NCBI RefSeq assembly: GCF_000177195.2
Contig: NC_015953.1
Span: 4,154,001 to 4,218,000 of the forward strand
From: Streptomyces sp. SirexAA-E
GTDB lineage: Bacteria; Actinomycetota; Actinomycetes; Streptomycetales; Streptomycetaceae
Length of the DNA: 64,000 nucleotides
Direction: 5' to 3'
Shown one piece after another: positions 32,987 through 41,287 of this stretch. The position numbers were made by a program, and so were the translations under genes. The notes under the pieces were generated by a model. It did no database searches and had not been told where the DNA came from. It saw only the letters and a program-made list of their open reading frames with translations. Every line of letters begins with the position of its first letter. The first letter of the stretch is position 1.

Positions 32987-35387
32987 ATCCGCGGAAGCGG
33001 CGGCCGACCAGTTTCCAGGTCACCTCCAGGGCGGCCGCCGCCACCACCGAGATCGCCACCGCGGTCCACGGCATCACCGAGCCCACCAGCTTCAGGGCGA
33101 AGAAGTGCTGGAGCCACGGCACCGCCAGCACGAGCAGGAAACACAGCCCCATCGACGCCACCAGGGCGACCCGCCACCAGGTGTAGGGCCGCGCGATGAT
33201 CGCCAGGACCCACATCGACACCAGGAAGAGCGTGAGCGTCGCCGCACTCGTCTCGGCGTCCAGCGCCCCCGGCCCGCTGTAGTGGTGGCGGGCCAGCAGG
33301 TAGGTGACGAAGGTCGCCACCCCCGCGATGAGCCCCGAGGGCACCGAGTACCGCATGACCCGGCGTACGAAGTGCGGGTGGGCCCGCTCCTTGTTGGGGG
33401 CGAGCGCCAGGAAGAACGCGGGCACCCCGATCGTCAGTGTGGACAGCAGCGTGAGGTGGCGCGGCAGGAACGGGTACTCCACCTGGAAGCAGACCACCAG
33501 GACCGCCAGCAGCACCGAGTAGACGGTCTTGGTCAGGAACAGGGTGGCGACGCGGGTGATGTTGCCGATGACCCGGCGCCCCTCCGCCACCACCGAGGGC
33601 AGCGTGGCGAAGCTGTTGTCCAGCAGCACGATCTGCGCCACGGCCCGGGTCGCCTCGGAGCCCGAACCCATCGAGACCCCGATGTCGGCGTCCTTCAGCG
33701 CCAGGACGTCGTTGACGCCGTCGCCGGTCATCGCCACGGTGTGGCCCCGGGACTGGAGCGCCGCGACCATGTCCCGCTTCTGCTGGGGGGTGACCCGGCC
33801 GAACACGGCGTTCCGCTCGATCGCGGAGGCCATCTCGTCGTGCTCCGCCGGCAGCTTGCGGGCGTCCACGGCGTGCTCGGCGCCCGGCATGCCGAGCTTC
33901 TGCGCGACCGCGCCGACCGAGACGGCGTTGTCCCCCGAGATGATCTTCGCGTCGACGTGCTCGTCCTCGAAGTACGCCAGGGTGTCCCCGGCGTCCGGGC
34001 GCAGCCGCTGCTCCAGGACGACCAGTGCCGCGGGCGTGGCGCCCGAGGCCGCGTCCGGGGCGTCGAGCTCACCGCGCACCCGGGCGAGGAGCAGGACCCG
34101 CAGCCCCTGTTCGTTGAGGTGGCCGGTCTCGGTGAGGGCGGGGTCGTCGGCCTCCAGCAGCACGTCGGGGGCGCCCAGCAGCCAGGCGGAGGTGCCGCCG
34201 TCGTCCTCGGTGAAGGAGGCGCCGCTGTACTTGCGGGCCGAGGAGAACGGCATCGTCCGCGTGGCGGTCCAGCCACCGCCGTCCGGGTGGGCGTCGATGA
34301 TCGCCTGGAGGCTGGCGTTGGGGCGGGGGTCGGAGGCGCCCAGGGCGGCCAGGACCCGGTGGACGTAGACCTCGTCCATGCCGTTCAGCGGCCGGACCTC
34401 GGTGACGTCCATGCCGCCCTCGGTCAGGGTGCCGGTCTTGTCCAGGCAGACGATGTCGACGCGGGCCAGCCCCTCGATGGCGGGCAGCTCCTGCACGAGG
34501 CACTGCTTGCGGCCGAGCCGGATGACGCCGATCGCGAAGGCGACCGAGGTCAGCAGGACCAGGCCCTCGGGGATCATCGGGACGATGCCGCCGACGGTAC
34601 GGGCGACGGAGTCCTTGAAGTTGTTGTCCTTGACGACGAGCTGGCTGATGATCAGGCCGAGCGCGGTCGGCACCATCATCCACGTCACGTACTTGAGGAT
34701 CGTGCTGATGCCGCTGCGCAGCTCGGACTGGACGAGGGTGAAGCGGGAGGCCTCCTCGGCGAGCTGTGCCGCGTAGGCCTCGCGGCCGACCTTGGTCGCC
34801 GTGAACGCGCCGCCCCCGGCGACCACGAAGCTGCCGGACATCACCGCGTCGCCCGTCCGCTTGATCACCGGGTCGGCCTCACCGGTCAGCAGCGACTCGT
34901 CGATCTCCAGGCTGTCGGCCTCGGCGACCGTGCCGTCCACGACCACCTTGTCCCCGGGCCCCAGCTCCACCAGATCGCCCAGGACGATCTCGGAGACGGA
35001 CACCTCGGCGGCCTCTCCGTCGCGCCGCACGGTGGGTTTCGCCTCGCCGATGACCGCGAGGCTGTCCAGGGTCTTCTTGGCGCGCCACTCCTGGATGATG
35101 CCGATCCCGGTGTTGGCGATGATCACGAAGCCGAAGAGGCTGTCCTGGATCGGCGCGACGGCGAGCATGATCAGCCAGAGCACGCCGATGATCAGGTTGA
35201 AGCGGGTGAAGACGTTCGCGCGGACGATCTCGGTGACGGACCGCGAGGAGCGCACCGGCACGTCGTTGACCTCGCCCCGTGCGACCCGCTCGGCGACCTC
35301 GGAGGCGCTCAGCCCGCGAGGTGGCCCGGAAGGGGGCTGTACGGGGTCCGGCTGTTCTCCGGGGGAGTCGAGTGCCCGCTGCGTCAT
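32985..35387 (-). CDS. P-type cation ATPase (CtpE-like)
   Basis: An 800-residue E1-E2 ATPase. The actuator loop carries LLTGE (166-170), and the phosphorylation site is DKTGTLT with Asp316. The hinge is TGDGVND, and about ten helices surround these parts. Helix M4 reads IVPMIPEGLVLLTSVAFA, a PEGL motif like that of mycobacterial CtpE, a calcium transporter, rather than the CPC of copper pumps. Calcium or another divalent ion is therefore the best guess, but ion choice is inference. There is no N-terminal heavy-metal domain. It is convergent with the secreted protein gene. Confidence 0.85.
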   Translation of the reverse strand: MTQRALDSPGEQPDPVQPPSGPPRGLSASEVAERVARGEVNDVPVRSSRSVTEIVRANVFTRFNLIIGVLWLIMLAVAPIQDSLFGFVIIANTGIGIIQEWRAKKTLDSLAVIGEAKPTVRRDGEAAEVSVSEIVLGDLVELGPGDKVVVDGTVAEADSLEIDESLLTGEADPVIKRTGDAVMSGSFVVAGGGAFTATKVGREAYAAQLAEEASRFTLVQSELRSGISTILKYVTWMMVPTALGLIISQLVVKDNNFKDSVARTVGGIVPMIPEGLVLLTSVAFAIGVIRLGRKQCLVQELPAIEGLARVDIVCLDKTGTLTEGGMDVTEVRPLNGMDEVYVHRVLAALGASDPRPNASLQAIIDAHPDGGGWTATRTMPFSSARKYSGASFTEDDGGTSAWLLGAPDVLLEADDPALTETGHLNEQGLRVLLLARVRGELDAPDAASGATPAALVVLEQRLRPDAGDTLAYFEDEHVDAKIISGDNAVSVGAVAQKLGMPGAEHAVDARKLPAEHDEMASAIERNAVFGRVTPQQKRDMVAALQSRGHTVAMTGDGVNDVLALKDADIGVSMGSGSEATRAVAQIVLLDNSFATLPSVVAEGRRVIGNITRVATLFLTKTVYSVLLAVLVVCFQVEYPFLPRHLTLLSTLTIGVPAFFLALAPNKERAHPHFVRRVMRYSVPSGLIAGVATFVTYLLARHHYSGPGALDAETSAATLTLFLVSMWVLAIIARPYTWWRVALVASMGLCFLLVLAVPWLQHFFALKLVGSVMPWTAVAISVVAAAALEVTWKLVGRRFRG

Positions 35388-35495
35388 GGCTCCGACGGTA
35401 CGGGGGGAAGGGAGGACTCACCCACCGAGGGGCCCGAAGATCAGACCGTGGGAGGACGGGAACCGTCCCGTCGTACTACGTACGGGGAGGACCCG

Positions 35496-35774
35496 TCAGC
35501 TCCGGGCGCCCGGAGCCGGCTCCCCGGACCGCGCGGCGTCGCGCTTGATCGCCGCGTCCCGGGCGCGCACGTACCAGACGCCGATGAGACCGAGCCCCGC
35601 GCCGGCCAGGCAGGTCCACAGCCACCAGGTGTGCCCGTGGTCGTCGTACCAGCCGTAGAAGGGGATCTGGACGAGGAAGAGGACGAACCAGAGGACGGTG
35701 CCCCCCGTGACGGTGGCGACGACGGGGCCCTCCAGGGGCTCGGGCGCCTCGTGCTTCGGTGTCCACTTCTCCAT
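35496..35774 (-). CDS. DUF2530 membrane protein
   Basis: A 92-residue protein with two membrane helices (about 25-42 and 48-68) separated by YGWYDDHGHTWW, followed by a basic cytosolic tail. I recognise the DUF2530 pattern from the start MEKWTPKHEAPEPLEGP. Function unknown. The start has no ribosome binding site, but TAGACT (35781-35786 on the reverse strand) ends six bases upstream, suggesting a leaderless message. It is divergent from the NCS2 permease gene, a conserved arrangement in my recollection. Confidence 0.8.
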   Translation of the reverse strand: MEKWTPKHEAPEPLEGPVVATVTGGTVLWFVLFLVQIPFYGWYDDHGHTWWLWTCLAGAGLGLIGVWYVRARDAAIKRDAARSGEPAPGARS

Positions 35775-35839
35775 GCGACCAGTCTAGGACCTGGCCGGAC
35801 GGGGGCGGACGGAGCAGTTGGGCCAAGGGTCTACGCGCG

Positions 35840-35960
35840 GAGATAGCGATCTTCGCCTTATGTATTCATACTGAATCTGCTTCTGGTTGTCTCGAATTAT
35901 TTGTATGAACATCCAAGGCTGACCACTTTTAATCCCCCGATGCACGACTGAAGGTCATAC
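35840..35960 (+). promoter_or_regulatory. AT-rich promoter/leader of the purine permease gene
   Basis: About 120 bases, clearly richer in A/T than any other part of the window, precede the NCS2 permease. ATTCATAC (35864-35871) and GTATGAAC (35903-35910) form an imperfect 8-bp inverted repeat across 31 bases. Possible -10 elements abound (TATGTA, AATTAT). It could be a strong promoter, an operator or a structured RNA leader; no known purine riboswitch core was recognised. Confidence 0.5.
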
Positions 35961-37418
35961 ATGTCCCCCTCGGCCACCGCTCCGGTCGACGCCACGCCGC
36001 CCCCGGCCTCTCCGCAGTCCAACGGCGGCTTGGACCGCTTCTTCAAGATCTCCGAGCGGGGGTCGTCGGTCGCGCGTGAGATCCGCGGCGGTCTCGCCAC
36101 GTTCTTCGCGATGGCGTACATCATCGTGCTCAACCCGATCATCCTCGGTAGCGCACACGACATGTACGGGCACCAGCTCAACGGTGGTCAGCTCGTCACC
36201 GCCACGGTGCTGTCGGCCGCGTTCTCCACGCTGCTGATGGGCGTCATCGGCAACGTCCCGATCGCGCTCGCCGCCGGCCTCGGCGTCAACACCGTCGTCG
36301 CCCTCCAGCTCGCGCCCCGGATGAGCTGGCCGGACGCGATGGGCATGGTCGTCCTCGCGGGCATCGTCGTGATGCTCCTCGTCGCGACCGGCCTGCGCGA
36401 ACGCGTGATGAACGCGGTGCCGAGGTCGCTCCGCAAGGGCATCGCGATCGGTATCGGCCTCTTCGTGCTGCTGGTCGGCCTGGTCGACTCGGGTTTCGTC
36501 TCCCGCATCCCCGACGTCGCGCACACCACCGTGCCGCTCCAGCTCGGTGGTGACGGCCACCTCAACGGCTGGCCGGTCCTGGTCTTCATCCTCGGCACGC
36601 TGCTGACCCTCGCGCTGATCGTCCGCAAGGTGCCGGGCGCGATCCTGATCTCCATCGTCGTCATGACGGTCGTCGCGCTGGTCATCGACGCGATCGCCGA
36701 GCTGCCGGCCGACGCCTGGGGGCTGACCGTCCCGAAGTGGCCGGGCAACCCCGTCTCGTCCCCGGACTTCGGGCTGCTCGGTGAGGTCAGCCTGTTCGGC
36801 GGCTTCGAGAAGGTCGGCATCCTGACCGGTGTCCTCTTCGTCTTCACCGTCCTGCTGTCCTGCTTCTTCGACGCGATGGGCACCATCCTCGGTGTCGGCG
36901 ACGAGGCGAAGCTCATGGACAAGGACGGCAAGTTCCCGGGCATGAGCAAGGTCCTGTTCATCGACGGTGTCGCCGTCGCCGCCGGTGGCGGCAGCTCCTC
37001 CTCCGCGACGACCTGCTTCGTGGAGTCCACGGCGGGTGTCGGAGAGGGGGCCCGTACCGGCCTCGCGAGCGTCGTGACCGGGCTGCTCTTCACGGTGTCG
37101 CTGTTCCTGACGCCGCTGGCGACGATGGTCCCCTCGCAGGCGGCCACCCCGGCGCTGATCGCGGTCGGGTTCCTGATCCTCGCGGGCAATGTGCGGGACG
37201 TCGACTGGAGCGACTTCACGCTGGCCATCCCGGCGTTCCTGGCCATGCTGATGATGCCGCTCACGTACTCGATCACCAACGGCATCGGCATCGGCTGCAT
37301 CGCCTTCACCGTGATGCGCCTGGCGGTGGGCCGCGGTCGTGAGATCCCGGTGGCGATGTACGTGGTCTCGGCGGTCTTCGTCTTCTACTACGCGATGCCG
37401 GCGCTCGGCCTCACGTAG
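35961..37418 (+). CDS. NCS2 family purine permease (AzgA-like)
   Basis: A 485-residue transporter with 12-14 hydrophobic segments after a Pro/Ser-rich cytosolic tail. AzgA-type motifs are EIRGGLATFFAMAYIIVLNP, GLGVNTVVALQLAP and LSCFFDAMGTILGVGDEA. The substrate-site strand is SSSSATTCFVESTAGVGEGARTGLASVV. Members of this branch import guanine, hypoxanthine or adenine with protons. The ATG at 35961 follows GAAGG seven bases upstream. The AT-rich leader and the divergent DUF2530 gene suggest regulated expression. Confidence 0.88.
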   Translation: MSPSATAPVDATPPPASPQSNGGLDRFFKISERGSSVAREIRGGLATFFAMAYIIVLNPIILGSAHDMYGHQLNGGQLVTATVLSAAFSTLLMGVIGNVPIALAAGLGVNTVVALQLAPRMSWPDAMGMVVLAGIVVMLLVATGLRERVMNAVPRSLRKGIAIGIGLFVLLVGLVDSGFVSRIPDVAHTTVPLQLGGDGHLNGWPVLVFILGTLLTLALIVRKVPGAILISIVVMTVVALVIDAIAELPADAWGLTVPKWPGNPVSSPDFGLLGEVSLFGGFEKVGILTGVLFVFTVLLSCFFDAMGTILGVGDEAKLMDKDGKFPGMSKVLFIDGVAVAAGGGSSSSATTCFVESTAGVGEGARTGLASVVTGLLFTVSLFLTPLATMVPSQAATPALIAVGFLILAGNVRDVDWSDFTLAIPAFLAMLMMPLTYSITNGIGIGCIAFTVMRLAVGRGREIPVAMYVVSAVFVFYYAMPALGLT

Positions 37419-37458
37419 GCACCGCCGCACACGTCCACCCCTACGGGGCGGATCTCCC

Positions 37459-37674
37459 TCAGGTGACCCGGTCGGCCGGGTCCACGGGCGGGAGGTCCGC
37501 CCCGTAGAACTTCTCCGTCTCGTCGACGGCCGCGTTGAAGCGTTCGTCGAAATCGTCGCGGACGAGCGTCTGGACCACGTAGTCCTGCACGCTCATACCG
37601 CGTCTGGCGGCGCGACGGCGGAGCCGGTCGAGCAGCTCACCGTCTATCCGCAGGCTGAGCACTGTCGATCCCAT
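37459..37674 (-). CDS. ribbon-helix-helix DNA-binding protein (orphan antitoxin-like)
   Basis: A 71-residue protein with the CopG/Arc pattern: a beta strand (TVLSLRIDGEL), helix 1 (LLDRLRRRAARRG) and helix 2 (SVQDYVVQTLVRDDF). An acidic tail (DETEKFYGADLPPVDPADRVT) of the kind that neutralises a toxin follows. No toxin gene is adjacent; the neighbours are the permease and MarR genes. It may be a solitary regulator or an antitoxin that lost its partner. Confidence 0.75.
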   Translation of the reverse strand: MGSTVLSLRIDGELLDRLRRRAARRGMSVQDYVVQTLVRDDFDERFNAAVDETEKFYGADLPPVDPADRVT

Positions 37675-37785
37675 GTCATGCAGGGTCCCTGCACATGTGA
37701 CCGTTTCGCGCGTGTTTCCGGCCCATACTCACTCGTTCGGGTGATCAGTTTCTCGCGCGTGTACCACCGAGTGGTCTTTAGTGAA

Positions 37786-37806
37786 GCTAATGAGTTACGC
37801 TAATGA
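37786..37806 (+). promoter_or_regulatory. direct repeat at the MarR gene start (candidate operator)
   Basis: GCTAATGA occurs at 37786-37793 and 37799-37806, 13 bases apart, and the second copy includes the ATG at 37803. The first copy doubles as a -10 (GCTAAT), consistent with a leaderless, autoregulated marR. Confidence 0.5.
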
Positions 37807-38249
37807 ACATGCCTGACCTGATCCACGACGGTGAGAGTGCCGCCGCCGTGAGCTCCCTTCGCTCCGCCGTGATGCTGCTGGGCCGGCGCCTGAAGCACCA
37901 GCGCGTCGACGAGTCGCTGAGCCCGACCGAGATGTCGGTGCTCGGCACTCTCGCCCGGTGCGGTTCCGCCACCCCCGGTGAGCTGGCCCGCAAGGAGCAC
38001 GTGCAGCCGCCGTCGATGACCCGCATCGTCGCGCTGCTGGAAGCCAAGGGCCTGGTCAGACTGGAACCGCACCCCGAAGACCGTCGGCAGAAGATGGTCA
38101 GCCGCACCGAGCAGGCGGAAGCCATGCTCGCCGAGAGCCGTTCCAAGCGGAACGCCTGGCTGGCCAACCTCGCCGAAGGCCTGGACGAGGACGAGTGGGA
38201 CACGCTGCGGGCCGCAGCGCCCGTGCTGGAGAAGCTGGCCCACCTGTGA
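37803..38249 (+). CDS. MarR family transcriptional regulator
   Basis: A 148-residue winged-helix regulator. Helices around LSPTEMSVLGTLARCG and TPGELARKEHVQPPSMTRIVALLEAKGLVRLEPHPEDRRQKMVS form the DNA-binding unit; the last helices make the dimer. It lies 88 bases upstream of an MFS efflux gene on the same strand, so it probably represses itself and that pump until a ligand binds. There is no Shine-Dalgarno; the start lies within the GCTAATGA repeat. Confidence 0.87.
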   Translation: MNMPDLIHDGESAAAVSSLRSAVMLLGRRLKHQRVDESLSPTEMSVLGTLARCGSATPGELARKEHVQPPSMTRIVALLEAKGLVRLEPHPEDRRQKMVSRTEQAEAMLAESRSKRNAWLANLAEGLDEDEWDTLRAAAPVLEKLAHL

Positions 38250-38337
38250 CCTCGGGCGCGGCGGACACGGTCCGCGGCGCCCGCCGCCACGTCCTCGTCA
38301 GTACGTACGTCGTATACGCCCGAGGAGGCGAACTCTT

Positions 38338-39672
38338 TTGAGTACGGGATCCGGAGCAGACTCCGCCCCCGCACCGACTTCCACCCACGAGAGCAAGACC
38401 GGCGGGACCTTCTCGTCGCTGAAGATCCGCAACTACCGCCTGTTCGCCACGGGCGCCGTGATCTCCAACACCGGAACCTGGATGTCCCGCATCACGCAGG
38501 ACTGGCTCGTCCTGAGCCTCACCGGTTCCGCTGCCGCCGTCGGTATCACCACGGCACTCCAGTTCCTCCCGATGCTGCTCTTCGGCCTGTACGGCGGCGT
38601 CATCGCCGACCGGCTCCCGAAGCGGCGTCTGCTCCTCATCAGCCAGGCAGCGCTCGGTCTGTGCGGCATCGCACTCGCCGTACTGACCCTCTCCGGCGTC
38701 GTCGAGGTCTGGCACGTCTACCTGATCGCGTTCCTGCTCGGCATGGTGACCGTCGTGGACAACCCGGCGCGCCAGTCGTTCGTCTCCGAGATGGTCGGCC
38801 CCGCGCAGCTGCGGAACGCCGTCAGCCTGAACTCGGCGAACTTCCAGTCCGCCCGGCTCATCGGCCCCGCCGTCGCGGGTGTCCTGATCACCACGGTCGG
38901 CAGCGGCTGGGCCTTCATGCTGAACGGCCTGTCGTTCGCGGCCCCGCTGGTCGGCCTGCTGATGATGCGGACGAACGAGCTGCACGCGGCCGTGACCGTG
39001 AAGCGCGCCAAGGGCCAGCTGCGTGAGGGCCTGCGCTACGTGTCCGGCAGGCCCGAGCTGATCTGGCCGATCGTCCTGGTCGGCTTCGTCGGTACCTTCG
39101 GTTTCAACTTCCCGATCTGGCTCACCGCCTTCGCCGACGAGATCTTCCACGGCGGCGCCGGGATGTACTCGTTCTTCAACATCCTGATGGCGGCCGGCTC
39201 GCTGGCCGGTGCCCTGCTCGCCGCCCGCCGCCGCTCCTCGCGGCTGCGGATGCTGGTCCTCGCGGGCACGGTCTTCGGTCTCCTGGAGATCGCCGCGTCG
39301 CTCTCGCCGTCCGTCTGGCTCTTCTCGATCCTGCTGGTGCCGATCGGCATGATCGGTCTGACGACCAACATCAGCGCCAACACGAGCGTCCAGATGGCGT
39401 CCGACCCCGAGATGCGGGGCCGGGTGATGAGCCTGTACATGATGGTCTTCGCCGGAGGTACGCCGGTGGGCGCCCCGATCGTCGGCTGGATCAGCGACGC
39501 CTACGGCGCCCGGATCGGTATGGCCGCCGGTGGCGCCGTCTCCATGGTGGCCGCGCTCGGTGTGGGCTTCATGCTGACCCGGGTCGGGGGCCTGCGCCTC
39601 AAGGTCGACCTGCGTCCGGGCCGCCCGCACGTGCGAATAGTTCCGCGCGAACAGCTCGCGACGGCGGCCTGA
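38338..39672 (+). CDS. MFS efflux transporter (DHA3/enterobactin-exporter-like)
   Basis: A 444-residue MFS protein of the MFS_3 type, with NYRLFATGAVISNTGTWMSRITQDWLVLSLT at the start, motif A GGVIADRLPKRRLL between helices 2 and 3, and RGRVMSLYMMVFAGGTPVGAPIVGW in the second half. Such pumps export antibiotics or siderophores. The TTG at 38338 follows GAGGAGG at good distance. It is controlled most likely by the MarR encoded just upstream. Specific substrate unknown. Confidence 0.85.
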   Translation: MSTGSGADSAPAPTSTHESKTGGTFSSLKIRNYRLFATGAVISNTGTWMSRITQDWLVLSLTGSAAAVGITTALQFLPMLLFGLYGGVIADRLPKRRLLLISQAALGLCGIALAVLTLSGVVEVWHVYLIAFLLGMVTVVDNPARQSFVSEMVGPAQLRNAVSLNSANFQSARLIGPAVAGVLITTVGSGWAFMLNGLSFAAPLVGLLMMRTNELHAAVTVKRAKGQLREGLRYVSGRPELIWPIVLVGFVGTFGFNFPIWLTAFADEIFHGGAGMYSFFNILMAAGSLAGALLAARRRSSRLRMLVLAGTVFGLLEIAASLSPSVWLFSILLVPIGMIGLTTNISANTSVQMASDPEMRGRVMSLYMMVFAGGTPVGAPIVGWISDAYGARIGMAAGGAVSMVAALGVGFMLTRVGGLRLKVDLRPGRPHVRIVPREQLATAA

Positions 39673-39772
39673 CCGCCGCAGGACCGACCACATGGCCGCC
39701 CTCCTCCCGCACCGGGACGGAGGGCGGCCGCGCGTTCAACCGACGCGCCGGGACGCTGCCGGACTCGGCCCC

Positions 39773-40101
39773 ATGAACAGCAGCCCGCGCAGCCGGCTCT
39801 TCACCGCCGTCCTGCCGCCCGGACCCGCCGGCGACGAACTCGCGGCGGCCGTCGCCCCGCCGCGGCCCGCCGGGCCGGGGTGCCGGTGGACGAGCACCGC
39901 CCCTACATCCCGCACCTCACCCTGGCCCGCAGCCGCGTCCCGGTCGATCTCGCCCCGTACACGGCGGCCCTCGACGGCTTCGAGGGCACTCAGTGGCAGG
40001 TGGACGGCTTCGCCCTGGTGCGCAGCCACCTGCCCGCGAGCGGGGTGCCGGGGGAGCAGCCCCGGTACGAGGTGGTGCGGGCCTGGCCGCTGGGACGGTG
40101 A
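39773..40101 (+). pseudogene. thpR: RNA 2',3'-cyclic phosphodiesterase (2'-5' RNA ligase family), internally deleted
   Basis: The first about 28 codons from the ATG at 39773 (RLFTAVLPPGPAGDELAAAV) match the N-terminus of ThpR. After roughly 39860 the match jumps to the C-terminal third (AARRAGVPVDEHRPYIPHLTLAR ... VRSHLPASGVPGEQPRYEVVRAWPL), in another frame. The first HxTx motif and about 80 residues are gone. The second, HLTL, remains. A deletion of some 240 bases, not a multiple of three, explains this. The remnant cannot form the two-histidine active site. Confidence 0.8.
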
Positions 40102-40123
40102 GGCGGGCGGTTACGCTCGTCGG

Positions 40124-40213
40124 GTGGATCCGAAGACCAGAAACCGCATCATGGCGGCCGTGCTCGTGCTGATGTTCCTCGTCGTCGCGGCGGCGGCCGC
40201 CCTCGGGGGCTGA
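40124..40213 (+). CDS. 29-residue single-helix membrane peptide
   Basis: The frame GTG-GAT-CCG encodes VDPKTRNRI and then a hydrophobic helix MAAVLVLMFLVVAAAAALGG. A positive N-terminus followed by one membrane helix is the standard form of small membrane proteins. TACGCT (40112-40117) ends six bases before the GTG and there is no Shine-Dalgarno, so it may be leaderless. I recall very similar short peptides in other Streptomyces next to the RNA ligase gene. Role unknown. Confidence 0.6.
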   Translation: MDPKTRNRIMAAVLVLMFLVVAAAAALGG

Positions 40214-40243
40214 ACCCGCGAGGACGGCCGCACGGCACGGTCC

Positions 40244-41239
40244 CTACCAGGCGAAGTTCTCCGGCGACGGGCCGGGGCCCGGGAAGATCTCGTCCAGGGC
40301 GGCCAGCACCTCGTCCGACAGCTCCAGCTCGACCGCCCGCAGGGCGGAGTCGAGCTGCTCCCGCGTCCGCGGGCCGGAGATCGGGCCGGTGATGCCGGGC
40401 CGGGTCAGCAGCCAGGCCAGACCCGCCTCGCCGGGCTCCAGCCCGTGCTTCTCCAGCAGGTCCTCGTACGCCTGGATCTGCGCCCGCGTCTTCGGGTCGG
40501 CGAGCGCCTCGCCGGAGCGGCCGGAGGTGGAGCGGGCGCCGCCGCCGTCGCGCTCCTTGCGGATCGCGCCGCCGAGCAGCCCGCCGTGCAGCGGCGACCA
40601 CGGGATGACGCCGAGGCCGTACTCCTGGGCGGCCGGGATGACCTCCATCTCGGCGTCCCGCTGCATCAGGTTGTAGATGCACTGCTCGCTGACCAGGCCG
40701 TAGCTGCCCCGCTGCCGGGCCCGCTCGTTGGCCTGGGCGATCTTGTAGCCGGAGAAGTTGGAGGAACCGGCGTACAGGATCTTGCCCTGCTGGATCAGTA
40801 CGTCGATGGCCTGCCAGATCTCGTCGATCGGGGTGGACCGGTCGACGTGGTGGAACTGGTACAGGTCGATGTGGTCCGTCTGGAGCCGCTTGAGGCTCGC
40901 GTCGACGGCGCGGCGGATGTTCAGGGCGGACAGCTTGTCGTGGTTGGGCCACGCCTCGCCGTCGGCGCCCATGTTGCCGTAGACCTTGGTCGCGAGGACG
41001 ACCTTGTCCCGGCGGTCGCCGCCCTGAGCGAACCAGGTGCCGAGGATCTCCTCGGTGCGGCCCTTGTTCTCGCCCCAGCCGTAGACGTTCGCGGTGTCGA
41101 AGAAGTTGACGCCCGCGTCCAGGGCGGCGTCCATGAGCGCGTGGCTGTCGCTCTCGTTGGTCTGGGGGCCGAAGTTCATCGTCCCCAGGACGAGGCGGCT
41201 GACTTTGAGTCCGGTGCGTCCGAGCTGCGTGTACTTCAT
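40244..41239 (-). CDS. aldo/keto reductase
   Basis: A 331-residue NADPH-dependent oxidoreductase with a TIM-barrel fold. The tetrad residues are Asp48 and Tyr53 (DTANVYG), Lys85 (TKVYG) and the His in YQFHHVD (about 129). The C-terminal cofactor loop is ITGPISGPRTREQLD. It belongs to the YajO/Gpr-like group acting on aldehydes or ketones. I use the ATG at 41239. A perfect 18-bp palindrome upstream (41257-41274) suggests control by a dimeric, perhaps MerR-type, regulator. It follows the peptidase gene by 48 bases. Confidence 0.88.
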   Translation of the reverse strand: MKYTQLGRTGLKVSRLVLGTMNFGPQTNESDSHALMDAALDAGVNFFDTANVYGWGENKGRTEEILGTWFAQGGDRRDKVVLATKVYGNMGADGEAWPNHDKLSALNIRRAVDASLKRLQTDHIDLYQFHHVDRSTPIDEIWQAIDVLIQQGKILYAGSSNFSGYKIAQANERARQRGSYGLVSEQCIYNLMQRDAEMEVIPAAQEYGLGVIPWSPLHGGLLGGAIRKERDGGGARSTSGRSGEALADPKTRAQIQAYEDLLEKHGLEPGEAGLAWLLTRPGITGPISGPRTREQLDSALRAVELELSDEVLAALDEIFPGPGPSPENFAW

Positions 41240-41256
41240 GGGGCCCAAGCCAACGC

Positions 41257-41274
41257 CTTCGAGCGCGCTCGAAG
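41257..41274. promoter_or_regulatory. 18-bp perfect palindrome upstream of the aldo/keto reductase
   Basis: CTTCGAGCGCGCTCGAAG reads identically on both strands, lying 17 bases before the ATG at 41239. On the reverse strand TTGCTT overlaps one edge and could be a -35 with a 19-base spacer, the geometry used by MerR-family activators. With no loop it is a poor terminator, so operator is preferred. Confidence 0.55.
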
Positions 41275-41287
41275 CAAGTAGGTCGCC

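Noticed and set aside
33105..35846. Plus-strand frame of 913 codons opposite the P-type ATPase
   Set aside because: His/Arg/Asp-rich low-complexity translation; the reverse strand encodes DKTGTLT and TGDGVND.
35840..35960. Known purine riboswitch upstream of the permease
   Set aside because: The conserved loop-loop and three-way-junction bases of the purine aptamer were not found; left as an unexplained AT-rich leader.
41257..41274. Palindrome as a terminator of proline iminopeptidase
   Set aside because: No loop between arms and no U-tract; the operator reading is better.
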